From an uncultured Bacteroidales bacterium (lineage in GTDB: Bacteria; Bacteroidota; Bacteroidia; Bacteroidales; UBA932): a DNA stretch of 64,000 bases. Where the stretch lies: assembly GCA_944323785.1 (NCBI GenBank), contig CALUTU010000001.1, positions 62,001 through 126,000 of the forward strand, in the 5' to 3' direction. Both the position numbers and the translations under genes were made by a program. The notes beneath the pieces were generated by a model that had not been told where the DNA came from, searched no databases, and saw nothing but the letters and a program-made list of their open reading frames with translations. Positions within the stretch are counted from its first letter, which is position 1, and every line of letters begins with the position of its first letter. Below are positions 35,550-43,936 of this stretch, in pieces.

Positions 35550-36608
35550 ATGAAAAAACATCTGCCCATCATCCTGCTGGCGGCCGCAATGCTTGCCGCT
35601 TCCTGCGACAGAAATGCCGGAAGGACAGTAAACCTCGAAAACATTCCCGCTACGGAACCCTATACTGCCGGCCTTGAGAGCATCATGCAGAAAGTAGAGA
35701 CAGTGGAGCTGAAGTGCGACAGCCTCTACGACATCAGAATCTTCGCGGACTATGACGGACGGCTGTTCGGCAGGACAGCCGACAACAAGCTGGTGATCTT
35801 CTCCGAGGATGGGACCCTGCTCCACGCCTACAACAAGGTCGGACGGGGACCTGGCGAGTACGTCTGGCCGGTATTCTCCTACGACCCTTACAATCATGAG
35901 ATACTGGTCTATGACGGGCAGAACAAGGTCATACGTATGGACAGCGACGGCCGGTTCATAGACGAGGTGCGCAACAGCCTCACCGGCGTGCTGGGTGACA
36001 TCATAGCCGTGTCCGAAGACCGCTACGCAGCCACAAAGATGTCAAACACGGAGCGGGACAGCAGCATCATATACCTGGACCGGGACCTGAACATCACTGG
36101 CAAGGCCCTGCCCATATACAACAAGAGCCAGCTCTCGACCAAAGGCCTCATCGCCATGGAGCCCGTCCTGCTCTACAACTCCACTCCGATGTTCAAGCCC
36201 ATTGGTGGATTCACCTACTACACTTTGGACGGCGCACCCTACCTGCACGTCGAGCTGGGCCGGTACGCACAGCCTGAGGATGAGGCCACTGTCGTAGAAA
36301 CAGAGGAATCACAATACCTTCTCCCGGGCGTTGAGGACATCTGCGGAGACTGGTATCTCGCTGAATTCTACTACGAAAAGGGGATGTGCGTCTTCTACGA
36401 AGCCGTCAACACGCGCACGGGCGAACACGCCGTTCACAGCATCTACACCGCGGAAGACATGGAAAACGGGGAGGATCAGGGATTCCTCTTCCGCCACGGC
36501 GGAGAGACATACCGCATCATGCCCCAGTATGTCAAGGACAATGTCCTCTACTGGTCCCGCTTCTCCGAGGACGGCGCCACCACCCTCTTCAAGATAACAT
36601 TGAGATAG
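35550..36608 (+). CDS. six-bladed beta-propeller lipoprotein upstream of the TPR regulator
   Basis: From the ATG at 35550 the product has 352 residues: a signal with lipobox (LAAAMLAASC) and a propeller-type body. KVGRGPGEYVWPVFSYDPYN, ILVYDGQNKVIRMDSDGRF and VYDAAVNT-like blades resemble the 6-bladed beta-propeller (DUF5128-type) proteins of Bacteroidota. It is more distant from the BF3164-like paralogs, lacking the C-terminal YDLSEWL. It ends 4 bp before the TPR/helix-turn-helix membrane regulator and is surely cotranscribed with it. A sensor-partner role on the outer side is plausible but inferred from the pairing only. Confidence 0.8.
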   Translation: MKKHLPIILLAAAMLAASCDRNAGRTVNLENIPATEPYTAGLESIMQKVETVELKCDSLYDIRIFADYDGRLFGRTADNKLVIFSEDGTLLHAYNKVGRGPGEYVWPVFSYDPYNHEILVYDGQNKVIRMDSDGRFIDEVRNSLTGVLGDIIAVSEDRYAATKMSNTERDSSIIYLDRDLNITGKALPIYNKSQLSTKGLIAMEPVLLYNSTPMFKPIGGFTYYTLDGAPYLHVELGRYAQPEDEATVVETEESQYLLPGVEDICGDWYLAEFYYEKGMCVFYEAVNTRTGEHAVHSIYTAEDMENGEDQGFLFRHGGETYRIMPQYVKDNVLYWSRFSEDGATTLFKITLR

Positions 36609-36612
36609 AAAA

Positions 36613-38238
36613 ATGAGAACACTCCTGATTGCCGCAGCGGCCGCAACGCTGCTCTGCTCCGCCTCCTGCTCTGACCGTCCGTCGCCGGTCAGAGCCATCC
36701 TCGACTCCGCAGATTCGCTGATGGCGGTTCAGCCTCAGTCAGCCCTGGACACCCTGCAGTCCCTGGACAGCACCGCACTCAGCCGGACAGGAAAAAGGGA
36801 CAGGGCCGCATACACACTGCTCATGACAGAAGCCCGGTACAAATGCTGGCTGCCCGTGGACTCCGACACATCGATATTCCGGGCCGCTGACTTTTTCAGG
36901 AGAAAAGGCCCTGAGGAACTTTACGCCAGGGCACTCATGATGCAGGGAGCAGTACTGCAGGAAAGAGAGGATCCGGCAGCAGCCCTGGAGGCATTCAAAA
37001 AGGCAGAACCGCTGATTGCCAAGAAAGGAGACCTGGAACAGCTCGGCCTGCTTCACACCAGGATAGGGTCGCTGTACCAGATGACATTTGTCGACAGAGG
37101 ACCGGCAATAAACAGATACCGGAAGGCTGTGGAATGTTTTGAGAAGGGTGGAGTAAACAACAGAAAAGCACTTGCATATATGGCTCTTGCAAGGATTTTA
37201 CTAGTTGATTCTGCTGACTCTGCTCTACAATACATTACACTCGGTATTCAACAAGCCAAAAACAATAATGATCCACTGCAACTGGGTTCCGGTTATGAGT
37301 TACTTTCATGGTATTATCTCCAGACTCAACAGTACCAGGATGCCGTTCGTACATCTACTGACGCTCTCATTATATCGGACACACTTCTACAGTCCACAAA
37401 AACACAGCTCATTACCATTGCTTCATTAGGTTACGTTTCATTGAACAAACCTGATTCCGCCAGACTGCTGCTTCCATTTCTAGAAACACAAAATACAGGA
37501 TTTTCAACCAATTATTTAACTATCAAATACAGACTGGCTGAACTCGAGCAAGACTGGGAAACTGCCTATAAATACAGAGACTCCTCCGCAAATTTGGAAC
37601 AAACTCTTATCAAAAATGGCAAAGCCTTGGGCATGGAAAATTTGGAGAATTACTATGATGCACAGAACAGTAAATTAAAGGCCGAGAACCGCCGCAAAAC
37701 CTCTGCTATACTGTATCTTTCTTTCATACTCATTCTTATAACCTGCAGCCTTGCCGTCACTTTACATTATCTTAAAGTCAATTCAAAACAAAAAAGAGAG
37801 CTCAAAGAATTAAGTTTGATGTTCCTAAAATTATCAGACAAACTGCTTACATCGTACAAAAGCCATAAGCTTCCTGAAAATTTTCAGGAGAAAGCCAGAC
37901 AATTAATAAGTGAAATTTTCCAAGGAAAAGATATACGTTCGACAATCGTCAAATTATCTGAAATCTTACATCCAGGATTCATGGATGCGATACAGAAAAA
38001 GTACCCGATGCTGACCGAAGGAGATCTGTTCATTATTTCCCTTGAACTTTGCGAATTATCTACAAAAAGTATTACCATAATAAGCAAACGGAGTGAGAGC
38101 GCAATATACACGGCAAAGAGCAGAATTGCTCAAAAGACGGGATGTGGAGAATCTTTTTCCGAATTCTTAAACACCGAATTATCTTCGTTTCACACGCTGA
38201 ACTTAAAAAATAATCTTTCAGACAGCTATTTTGACTAA
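36613..38238 (+). CDS. membrane TPR protein with C-terminal helix-turn-helix
   Basis: The 541-residue protein begins with a signal/lipobox-like stretch (LLCSASC). It then has helical TPR-type repeats (about residues 30-345, including AALEAFKKAEPLIAKKG and YRKAVECFEKGG), one transmembrane helix (about 362-386, ILYLSFILILITCSLAVTL) and a C-terminal cytosolic region with a coiled segment and a LuxR-like helix-turn-helix near residues 470-520 (TEGDLFIISLELCELSTKSI, ISKRSESAIYTAKSRIAQK). The layout predicts a one-component regulator that senses outside and acts on DNA inside. It directly precedes the NVEAL/propeller cluster, its likely target. Base composition falls sharply at about 37100-37150, inside the gene. 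Confidence 0.85.
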   Translation: MRTLLIAAAAATLLCSASCSDRPSPVRAILDSADSLMAVQPQSALDTLQSLDSTALSRTGKRDRAAYTLLMTEARYKCWLPVDSDTSIFRAADFFRRKGPEELYARALMMQGAVLQEREDPAAALEAFKKAEPLIAKKGDLEQLGLLHTRIGSLYQMTFVDRGPAINRYRKAVECFEKGGVNNRKALAYMALARILLVDSADSALQYITLGIQQAKNNNDPLQLGSGYELLSWYYLQTQQYQDAVRTSTDALIISDTLLQSTKTQLITIASLGYVSLNKPDSARLLLPFLETQNTGFSTNYLTIKYRLAELEQDWETAYKYRDSSANLEQTLIKNGKALGMENLENYYDAQNSKLKAENRRKTSAILYLSFILILITCSLAVTLHYLKVNSKQKRELKELSLMFLKLSDKLLTSYKSHKLPENFQEKARQLISEIFQGKDIRSTIVKLSEILHPGFMDAIQKKYPMLTEGDLFIISLELCELSTKSITIISKRSESAIYTAKSRIAQKTGCGESFSEFLNTELSSFHTLNLKNNLSDSYFD

Positions 38239-38317
38239 CATAAATAATATGTGCATCAATATTTTTGTAAATGTAAGTTTATAAATTTTCTTACATCTGA
38301 GGATCAATATATTATAA

Positions 38318-38343
38318 ACAAGTTGTAAGACTTCAAAACTTGT
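38318..38343. promoter_or_regulatory. inverted repeat overlapping the -33 region of the DUF3244/NVEAL promoter
   Basis: ACAAGTT (38318-38324) and AACTTGT (38337-38343) are separated by 12 bp. The right arm contains the -33 TTG (38340-38342). It could be the operator of the membrane regulator encoded just upstream. Confidence 0.5.
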
Positions 38344-38370
38344 ATAACTCATAAACATTATTTACATTTG
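38340..38370 (+). promoter_or_regulatory. promoter of the DUF3244 gene and probably the NVEAL cluster
   Basis: TTG (38340-38342), 20 bp and TACATTTG (38363-38370) match the Bacteroidota -33/-7 arrangement. The DUF3244 ATG is 33 nt downstream. The 165-bp region before it is strongly A+T-rich. Confidence 0.6.
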
Positions 38371-38403
38371 CGTATATTAAAACCTAATAAAAACATAGCC
38401 GAT

Positions 38404-38748
38404 ATGAAAAAAACCATTAGTGTTATCATTGCTCTATTAACATCCTCATTGTTATTCGCTGACAATTATGAAATTCTTATTCAGCAGGCAGAGCACCTGA
38501 CGCGCAGTACCTCACAATGCCCGGAAGCATACATTAATACAGATACTGATATATTGAGTATCTCATTCGACTACAACGGTCTCTACACCCTACATATTGA
38601 AAACAGCATGTCAGAGACCGTCTTCCAGTCAGCCCTGCCTGCCAACGGCATGGAATACTTCTACGACCTCTCCGGCATAGGAGAAGGATTCTTCACGCTG
38701 ATAATAAACGGTCCGGGAGGAGAATACTATGGCGAGTTCACATTGTAA
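38404..38748 (+). CDS. DUF3244-like small secreted protein
   Basis: The 114-residue protein starts MKKTISVIIALLTSSLLFA, a signal peptide. The mature part (SFDYNGLYTLHIENSMSETV, GEGFFTLIINGPGGEYYGEF) has the beta-sandwich pattern of DUF3244 proteins of Bacteroidota, whose ending with a Gly-rich strand and final aromatic/hydrophobic residues resembles a minimal sorting-like domain. Function is unknown. It lies between the membrane regulator and the first NVEAL gene; the promoter before it is the first clear one of the cluster. ATG 38404 is chosen over the frame start because it begins the signal peptide and follows the promoter. Confidence 0.75.
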   Translation: MKKTISVIIALLTSSLLFADNYEILIQQAEHLTRSTSQCPEAYINTDTDILSISFDYNGLYTLHIENSMSETVFQSALPANGMEYFYDLSGIGEGFFTLIINGPGGEYYGEFTL

Positions 38749-38794
38749 CATCTCCGTCCTGTGGACGTGGCACTGCATCAGGGCAGTTCAACGT

Positions 38795-38822
38795 CCTGCA
38801 CGGTACTGAGCTACCGTGCAGG
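38795..38822 (+). promoter_or_regulatory. perfect hairpin between DUF3244 and the first NVEAL gene
   Basis: CCTGCACGGTA (38795-38805) pairs perfectly with TACCGTGCAGG (38812-38822) around a CTGAGC loop. No T-run follows (GGAAAATCAC), so it is better read as an attenuator, processing or mRNA-stability hairpin than as an intrinsic terminator. Confidence 0.6.
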
Positions 38823-38844
38823 AAAATCACAACCTCTATTTTGA

Positions 38845-38880
38845 TATGGGACACTTTATATTAACTAAAATTACAATACA
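38845..38880 (+). promoter_or_regulatory. conserved leader element, copy 1 (NVEAL A)
   Basis: TATGGGACACTTTAT followed by an A/T-rich TTAACTAA tract ends at the NVEAL ATG. The same leader is found at 45116 and 46265 before two propeller genes. A GGACGTGGCACTG box precedes it at 38763, as at the other two sites. Confidence 0.55.
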
Positions 38881-39156
38881 ATGAAACATTTTATTTTTAT
38901 AACAGCCGCTTCACTGCTGCTCTGCGCCGGAGGGGCAGTCCTCTGGGCACACGTCTCCTCGGATGAGTTCCTAGATGCGAATGCCGAGGCGCTCATAGAA
39001 ACACGCGGAGTGGAAGACAGGATTGTTGACTGCTTCTCACAATCCGTATTCAGTTTCGGAGCTTCTTACTGGGATTGCGGTAATTGTCAAAGGTATAAAA
39101 ACCATGCTGGGACAGGTAATACGCGCACCTGTCACCCAGATACTAATCAAGGATAA
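38881..39156 (+). CDS. NVEAL-family small secreted peptide A
   Basis: The 91-residue peptide has a hydrophobic signal (residues 1-24, FIFITAASLLLCAGGAVLWA) followed by HVSSDEFLDANAEAL, the NVEAL-type motif of short Bacteroidota proteins. The C-terminal part has four cysteines spaced C-x14-C-x2-C-x14-C, shared with the other copies and suited to two disulfides. The propeller gene starts 2 nt after its stop and the CGSC thioredoxin-like lipoprotein follows that. NVEAL proteins have no settled function; a secreted signal or effector peptide is inferred. Confidence 0.82.
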   Translation: MKHFIFITAASLLLCAGGAVLWAHVSSDEFLDANAEALIETRGVEDRIVDCFSQSVFSFGASYWDCGNCQRYKNHAGTGNTRTCHPDTNQG

Positions 39157-39158
39157 CT

Positions 39159-40139
39159 ATGAACACTAAATCCATATTAGGATTTTTCGTATCTCTGTCC
39201 GTACTATTCTCTTGTACGGACAGAGATTATAATGTCATTAAGTCCTTTCCAGAAGAATGTAACGCGTCACTGGTAAAAGAAGTCACATACGATCCCACTG
39301 AGTATTTTATAGGTAACATCACATGGACCAATGGATACTGGATATATGAACTTCAAGAAGAACCATTTTTCGTACTATTGGATAAGGATTATAATGAGAT
39401 AACACGCTTTGGGAGAGAAGGCAATGGGCCAGGAGAATTCCTATTTCCCATACTGTCAAAAACAACTGCTCATACCAACACTGTGGATATTTACTTCTTA
39501 GACAGGGAGACAGGGCGGCTTTACAATGCCTCCATCAATAAAAATGACGGAAATCTGCATTTATCGGAATTAAAAGACTTTGGAAAGAACTTGCGTGAAG
39601 CACATCCTCTCGATGACGGGTGCTACATCTGCAATGGATTTAACAACAGATACTATTTTCTGGAAAAGGATGGAGAAGAACGCTATCTGGAAGGATGGGG
39701 AGAAGAAGTGAATGAAGCTGCGGAACTATCCTACACATACACCCCTAAACTCCAAACCCTCTCGGCTATTAGTCCAGACAACAATTTGCTTGCTATATAT
39801 GGTATCACCCAACAGGCATTGATACTGCACAACATAGACGGGACGCACATCAAGACCGTATACATCGGTGAGGAGCCTAACCCTCAAATATATTTCAGCC
39901 AAACCGGGACATTCGGCGGCGTTGTTTTTATAGGAAACACAATCGTAGCACTCTACAACTCGGTGAAAGACGAATGCTCATACCTGATGGTATTCGATCG
40001 GGAACTGTCTCCATTAAAGCGGTACAGACTTCCCATCAACGGAAACATCCTTACCGGCAATCCTGAAGAAGGCGTTGTCACTGTACTCAGTTACGACGAC
40101 GAGAAAATGTACTGCTACGACTTATCCGAATGGCTATGA
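39159..40139 (+). CDS. BF3164/TolB-like propeller lipoprotein A
   Basis: The 326-residue protein has a lipobox (VLFSC, about residue 19) and the shared paralog features: DYNVIKSFPEE, EVTYDPTEYF, FGREGNGPGEF, GRLYNASINKNDGN, CNGFNNRYYFLEKDGEERYL, EGWGEEVNEAAELS and the C-terminal YDLSEWL. It sits directly after NVEAL A, and its TGA overlaps the ATG of the thioredoxin-like gene (ATGA), indicating translational coupling of the three. Residues from about 265 onward are nearly identical at DNA level to copy C, a sign of gene conversion. Surface or periplasmic binding of the paired peptide is a hypothesis. Confidence 0.83.
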   Translation: MNTKSILGFFVSLSVLFSCTDRDYNVIKSFPEECNASLVKEVTYDPTEYFIGNITWTNGYWIYELQEEPFFVLLDKDYNEITRFGREGNGPGEFLFPILSKTTAHTNTVDIYFLDRETGRLYNASINKNDGNLHLSELKDFGKNLREAHPLDDGCYICNGFNNRYYFLEKDGEERYLEGWGEEVNEAAELSYTYTPKLQTLSAISPDNNLLAIYGITQQALILHNIDGTHIKTVYIGEEPNPQIYFSQTGTFGGVVFIGNTIVALYNSVKDECSYLMVFDRELSPLKRYRLPINGNILTGNPEEGVVTVLSYDDEKMYCYDLSEWL

Positions 40140-40690
40140 GAACAATGTACTTTCTGACTGCAGCGGCGGTAATCCTGCCGCTGCTTCTTTCCGGCTGCGG
40201 TTCCCGTCACGACGTGAAGAACATGATGCGTCAGATGAGGGAGTCCGAGCTGGTCATTCCCGCCGACCTGCGCCGGATTGACGGATATTCCATCTCCGAG
40301 GCCCCGCCAGAACGCAAGGACGCCGCCCTGGTTATCTACTATGACTCGCTGGTGTGCGGCAGCTGCAGGGTCGACAAGTTGGCTCAGCTGGATACGCTGT
40401 TCGGACTCGAAAGGACTTTCCCTGATTTCGAAGTGTTGGTGGTTTTCTCTCCGAAACCTGCCGAAGTAGAGGAGATACAGGTTCTGTTGATGAAGCGCAG
40501 GTACCCTCACCCGGTGTACCTGGACTACTCCGGCAGTTTCAGGGAGTCCAACTCTTTCATACCGGACGACAGCCGCTTCCACACTTTCCTGACAGGCAAG
40601 GACGGCAAGCCGGTATTCATCGGAGACCCCTACGTCTCGAAAAGCATGTGGGACCTCTTCATGTCTGCGGTAAGACAAATCTGCCTGTAA
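40136..40690 (+). CDS. thioredoxin-like lipoprotein with CGSC motif (intact copy)
   Basis: From the ATG overlapping the preceding stop, the product has 184 residues. The signal ends in lipobox LLLSGC. ALVIYYDSLVCGSCRVDKL places a CGSC redox pair at the end of the first beta strand as in thioredoxin folds, and FEVLVVFSPKPAEVEEIQVL, HPVYLDYSGSF and TGKDGKPVFIGDP fit the later strands, though the usual cis-Pro loop is not obvious. It could reduce, oxidise or isomerise disulfides in the envelope; the four-cysteine NVEAL peptide encoded two genes upstream is an attractive substrate. Degenerate copies of this gene lie at 42017, 43361 and 46164. Confidence 0.75.
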   Translation: MRTMYFLTAAAVILPLLLSGCGSRHDVKNMMRQMRESELVIPADLRRIDGYSISEAPPERKDAALVIYYDSLVCGSCRVDKLAQLDTLFGLERTFPDFEVLVVFSPKPAEVEEIQVLLMKRRYPHPVYLDYSGSFRESNSFIPDDSRFHTFLTGKDGKPVFIGDPYVSKSMWDLFMSAVRQICL

Positions 40691-40723
40691 AACAATATTA
40701 ATTGACTATTTGATTTTAACCTT

Positions 40724-41014
40724 ATGAAAAAGTTAATTTTTGCAGCAGCCATCTCACTGCTGCTCTGCGCCGGAGGGGCAGTCCTCTGGGCGCACGTCTC
40801 CTCCGATGAGTTCTTCGATGCAAATGCAGAGGCACTAATTGATACACGTGGCGTGAACTACAATATCGTCGACTGCTACTCAGAATCTGATCATACCGGC
40901 AAGTCTGGAGATTCTTATTATGACTGCGGCAAATGCGAAAGAATAACCGGTGCTAAAGGGGACGGAAAAAGAAGAGAATGTGTAGTAATAGATGGTGGAG
41001 GAGGCACAGACTGA
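40724..41014 (+). CDS. NVEAL-family small secreted peptide B
   Basis: The 96-residue peptide has signal MKKLIFAAAISLLLCAGGAV, the motif DANAEAL and four cysteines spaced C-x16-C-x2-C-x14-C. Its first 75 bp, with the preceding leader, are almost identical to those of NVEAL D at 43649. The C-terminal tail is Gly-rich (IDGGGGTD). It is followed after 4 nt by propeller B. Confidence 0.82.
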   Translation: MKKLIFAAAISLLLCAGGAVLWAHVSSDEFFDANAEALIDTRGVNYNIVDCYSESDHTGKSGDSYYDCGKCERITGAKGDGKRRECVVIDGGGGTD

Positions 41015-41018
41015 AGTT

Positions 41019-42020
41019 ATGATGAACAGGCTTATTCCCCTTATGCTGTTGATATGGTTGCTGCCTGGGTGCAGCAACCATTCCTTTGAAGTGATCAAGA
41101 AGTTTCCGGTGGAAAATAGTATCGGGCCAGTAAAGACAATCGAATATGACGTAGTAAACTACCCTATCTGGGAGATTGCCGAAATCGGAGATTTTTATCT
41201 ATTGTCTTTATTTAGTGATACAGGATTCGGTTTTGCTGTCACGGATAAGTCCTTCAACCAGATAAGCAGACTTTGCCGCTTAGGCAACGGGCCCGGAGAG
41301 TTTCTGAGCACTGAATTCAGGGGCCTGATTTCAGTGTCTGAAGATACTTTGAAGTTTTACGTACACGACCTGCTCAAAGGACGCCGCTGCATCGCTGCAG
41401 TATGCCTTAAATCAGGTAAAAGCAAGATAACCGAGACAGACAGCTTCGCCCCATGGACAAGGGCATACTATCCGCTTGGAAATGGAAAATATTTAATAAG
41501 CAACAATAACAACCGTTACTACCTGACAGACAACTCAGGGAATAAAACGTATTTCGAAGGCTGGGGAGATGACATAAACGAAGCCGTGGAAAATCAGGAA
41601 TGGTACATTCCTGACATCCAGTCAACAGAAACCTTCAATTCCGACAGCTCGAGACTCCTGATTAACGACAGGAATTCTCCTGCCTTATGGGTTCACTCTA
41701 CTGATGGAACACTTGTCAAGAATGTCTATATTGGAAAAGGTCCCGAAGATTTGGATCGCGATACATATAGGGGCGGACATTTAGGCGCTTCATACTTGGG
41801 CGATGACAGCATCGTTACTATGTATGTCGAATCCGATGACATGGGGGAAACTGACAGCTCATGGCTGCTTATATTCGACAAAGACCTGAATCCCAAGGCA
41901 AGACTCTCACTCCAAGGGGAAAACAAAGGCTTTACTCTCAACCGGAAGACAGGAATACTTCTCATGCTCGGATATGATTACGAGGAAATTCGTGTATACG
42001 ACTTGTCTGAATGGCTATGA
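41019..42020 (+). CDS. BF3164/TolB-like propeller lipoprotein B
   Basis: Starting at ATG 41019 (MMNRLIPLMLLIWLLPGC) it has 333 residues with a lipobox at LLPGC. Shared features are EVIKKFPVEN, IEYDVVNYP, LGNGPGEFLS, SNNNNRYYLTDN, YFEGWGDDINEAVENQEWY and YDLSEWL at the end. It is more divergent from copies A, C and F, which resemble each other. Its stop overlaps the ATG of a nearly deleted thioredoxin-like gene. The partner of NVEAL B by position. Confidence 0.82.
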   Translation: MMNRLIPLMLLIWLLPGCSNHSFEVIKKFPVENSIGPVKTIEYDVVNYPIWEIAEIGDFYLLSLFSDTGFGFAVTDKSFNQISRLCRLGNGPGEFLSTEFRGLISVSEDTLKFYVHDLLKGRRCIAAVCLKSGKSKITETDSFAPWTRAYYPLGNGKYLISNNNNRYYLTDNSGNKTYFEGWGDDINEAVENQEWYIPDIQSTETFNSDSSRLLINDRNSPALWVHSTDGTLVKNVYIGKGPEDLDRDTYRGGHLGASYLGDDSIVTMYVESDDMGETDSSWLLIFDKDLNPKARLSLQGENKGFTLNRKTGILLMLGYDYEEIRVYDLSEWL

Positions 42021-42066
42021 AAACTATACCTTACTAACAGCAGCAGTAAGACAAATCTATTTATAA
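42017..42066 (+). pseudogene. remnant of the thioredoxin-like lipoprotein gene (nearly complete deletion)
   Basis: The ATG overlaps the stop of propeller B exactly as for the intact gene. The sequence keeps only the first about 30 bp (an ATGAAAACTATAC start and GCAGCAGT) and the last about 20 bp (AAGACAAATCTATTTATAA), matching both ends of the intact copy at 40136-40690. A short GGTAA repeated near both ends of the intact gene marks the likely deletion points. Confidence 0.7.
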
Positions 42067-42099
42067 ACAACATTACATCATTAACCAACAATCACTTTT

Positions 42100-42375
42100 A
42101 TGAAAAATTTAATTATTTTCAGCAGTATATCTTTCCTACTCTGCACAGGCGGAATAGCTATCAAGGCACACATCACTTCTGATGATTTCCTGAACGCAAA
42201 TGCAGAGGCTCTCTTAGAAAGCAGGAGCCTTCCAGATATAACTGTCAATTGTTTCATGGAAACCGAATTCAAAATGGGGCATTCATTCTATTATTGCTTT
42301 GACTGTAGGAGATATATTAATGCAGCAGGTATCGGAAAAATGATGACATGTCAACTTAACTTTAATCAAGAGTGA
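42100..42375 (+). CDS. NVEAL-family small secreted peptide C
   Basis: The 91-residue peptide has signal MKNLIIFSSISFLLCTGGIA, the motif NANAEALLESR and four cysteines spaced C-x14-C-x2-C-x14-C. It is the most A+T-rich of the four. Its stop lies 11 bp before the chosen start of propeller C and overlaps a GTG in that frame. Confidence 0.82.
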   Translation: MKNLIIFSSISFLLCTGGIAIKAHITSDDFLNANAEALLESRSLPDITVNCFMETEFKMGHSFYYCFDCRRYINAAGIGKMMTCQLNFNQE

Positions 42376-42386
42376 AAATAGTAAAG

Positions 42387-43364
42387 ATGAATAAAAGATA
42401 CTTCTGGATTATAGTAGCAATATTCGCGCTATACTCTTGTGCTAAAAGGGAATATTACACCATCCATTCTTTTCCAAAGGAGGGGGATGCCATACTCCTA
42501 AAAGAAATCAAGTATGACCCTACAGAATATTTTTTGGCTGATATTTCGTGGGCTAACGGATATTGGATATATGAACTACGAGATGAACCATTTTTCATAT
42601 TGTTGGATAGGGATTTAAACGAAATTGCCCACTTTGGTAGAAAAGGTAATAGCCCGAATGAGTTTCTGTCTCCTATGTTGTCCAATGTGATAAGCGACTC
42701 TAACGCAGTGAATATTTACTTCTATGACTGGGATAAGGGACGGCTTTACAACGCATCCGTAAACAAAAACAACGGAGACGTGCACATCTCGGAACTAAAA
42801 GACTTCGGCAAGAGCATGCGCTACGTTCGCGCTCTGGATGACGGACGCTATATATGCAGCGCTGAGAACAATAGGTACTATTTTCTGGAAAAGAATGGAG
42901 AGGAGCACTATCTGGAAGGATGGGGAAATGAAGTGAACGAAGCAGTAGAACTGTCTTCCACTTATGTCCCCACATTTCAGTCACGTTCTGATGTAAGCCC
43001 TGACAACAACTTGTTTGCCGTATACAGTATCAGTCATCAAGTTTTAATCCTGCATGACATGAACGGGAAGCGCATCAACACTGTCTACATCTCCAAAGAG
43101 CCGGATATGGGACTTTACGACAGTGATGTCGGATCATTCAACGGCATCACGTTTCTAGGAGATGTAATAGTGGCATTATACGAGTCAGTGGAAGATGAAT
43201 GCTCATACCTGATGGTATTCGATCGGGAACTGTCTCCATTAAAGCGGTACAGACTTCCCATCGACGGAAACATCCTTACCGGCAATCCTGAAGAAGGCGT
43301 TGTCACTGTACTCAGTTACGATGACGAGAAAATGTACTGCTACGACTTATCCGAATGGCTATGA
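42387..43364 (+). CDS. BF3164/TolB-like propeller lipoprotein C
   Basis: From ATG 42387 it has 325 residues (MNKRYFWIIVAIFALYSC, lipobox LYSC). GTG 42372, overlapping the NVEAL stop, would add five residues. Shared features include YTIHSFPKEG, IKYDPTEYF, FGRKGNSPNEF, GRLYNASVNKNNGD, CSAENNRYYFLEKNGEEHYL and YDLSEWL. Its middle is nearly identical to copy F (46302-47285) and its end to copy A, so the gene is a mosaic. The stop overlaps the ATG of the internally deleted thioredoxin-like gene. Confidence 0.83.
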   Translation: MNKRYFWIIVAIFALYSCAKREYYTIHSFPKEGDAILLKEIKYDPTEYFLADISWANGYWIYELRDEPFFILLDRDLNEIAHFGRKGNSPNEFLSPMLSNVISDSNAVNIYFYDWDKGRLYNASVNKNNGDVHISELKDFGKSMRYVRALDDGRYICSAENNRYYFLEKNGEEHYLEGWGNEVNEAVELSSTYVPTFQSRSDVSPDNNLFAVYSISHQVLILHDMNGKRINTVYISKEPDMGLYDSDVGSFNGITFLGDVIVALYESVEDECSYLMVFDRELSPLKRYRLPIDGNILTGNPEEGVVTVLSYDDEKMYCYDLSEWL

Positions 43365-43612
43365 GAACAATGTACTTTCTGACAGCAGCGGCGGTAACTC
43401 TGCCGTTGCTTCTGTCCGGCTGCGGTTCCCGTCACGACGTGAAGAGCACGATGCGTCAGATGAGGGAGTCCAACTCTTTCATACCGGACGACAGCCGCTT
43501 CCACACTTTTCTGACAGGCAATGACGGCAGGCCGGTATTCATCGGAGACCCCTACGTCTCGAAAAGCATGTGGGACCTCTTCATGTCTGCGGTAAGACAG
43601 ATATGCATATAA
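43361..43612 (+). pseudogene. thioredoxin-like lipoprotein gene with in-frame loss of the active site
   Basis: The 83-residue product keeps the signal and lipobox (LPLLLSGC) and the last 50 residues (SNSFIPDDSRFHTFLTG, GDPYVSKSMWDLFMSAVRQ) of the intact copy but lacks 101 residues, including CGSC. The ends of the missing part are two 9-bp direct repeats AGGGAGTCC in the intact gene (40238-40246 and 40541-40549), with one repeat left here. The frame is open, so a short lipoprotein may still be made, but it cannot be a thiol oxidoreductase. Confidence 0.75.
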
Positions 43613-43648
43613 AACAACTTTTATTAATTAATAATTGATTTTAACCTT

Positions 43649-43936
43649 ATGAAAAAGTTAATTTTTGCAGCAGCCATCTCACTGCTGCTCTGCGCCGGAG
43701 GGGCAGTCCTTTTGGCACACGTCTCCTCCGATGAGTTTTTGAATGCCAATGCTGCACTTCTTGCAAGAGAATCCGACAAGGATGACGACATATATTGTTT
43801 CGATGATTACCAATTTAGAGTTGGAGCCACTGTTATAAAATGCAATGAAGACGGCACGTGTGAAAAAGAATACAACAATATAGGCCATGGAGAACACGAA
43901 CGCTGCGAGTCCTTCAAAAGTCCGGAAGGTCAGTAG
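43649..43936 (+). CDS. NVEAL-family small secreted peptide D
   Basis: The 95-residue peptide shares its first 25 residues with NVEAL B (MKKLIFAAAISLLLCAGGAV), but the motif is altered to NANAALLARE. The cysteines are spaced C-x14-C-x5-C-x14-C, so the central loop is three residues longer. Its 3' end overlaps the start of propeller D by 50 bp in another frame. Confidence 0.8.
   Translation: MKKLIFAAAISLLLCAGGAVLLAHVSSDEFLNANAALLARESDKDDDIYCFDDYQFRVGATVIKCNEDGTCEKEYNNIGHGEHERCESFKSPEGQ

Noticed and set aside
38795-38822. Intrinsic terminator between DUF3244 and NVEAL A
   Set aside because: The hairpin is perfect, but no U-tract follows on the plus strand and the minus strand has no gene here; an attenuator or stability element is more likely.
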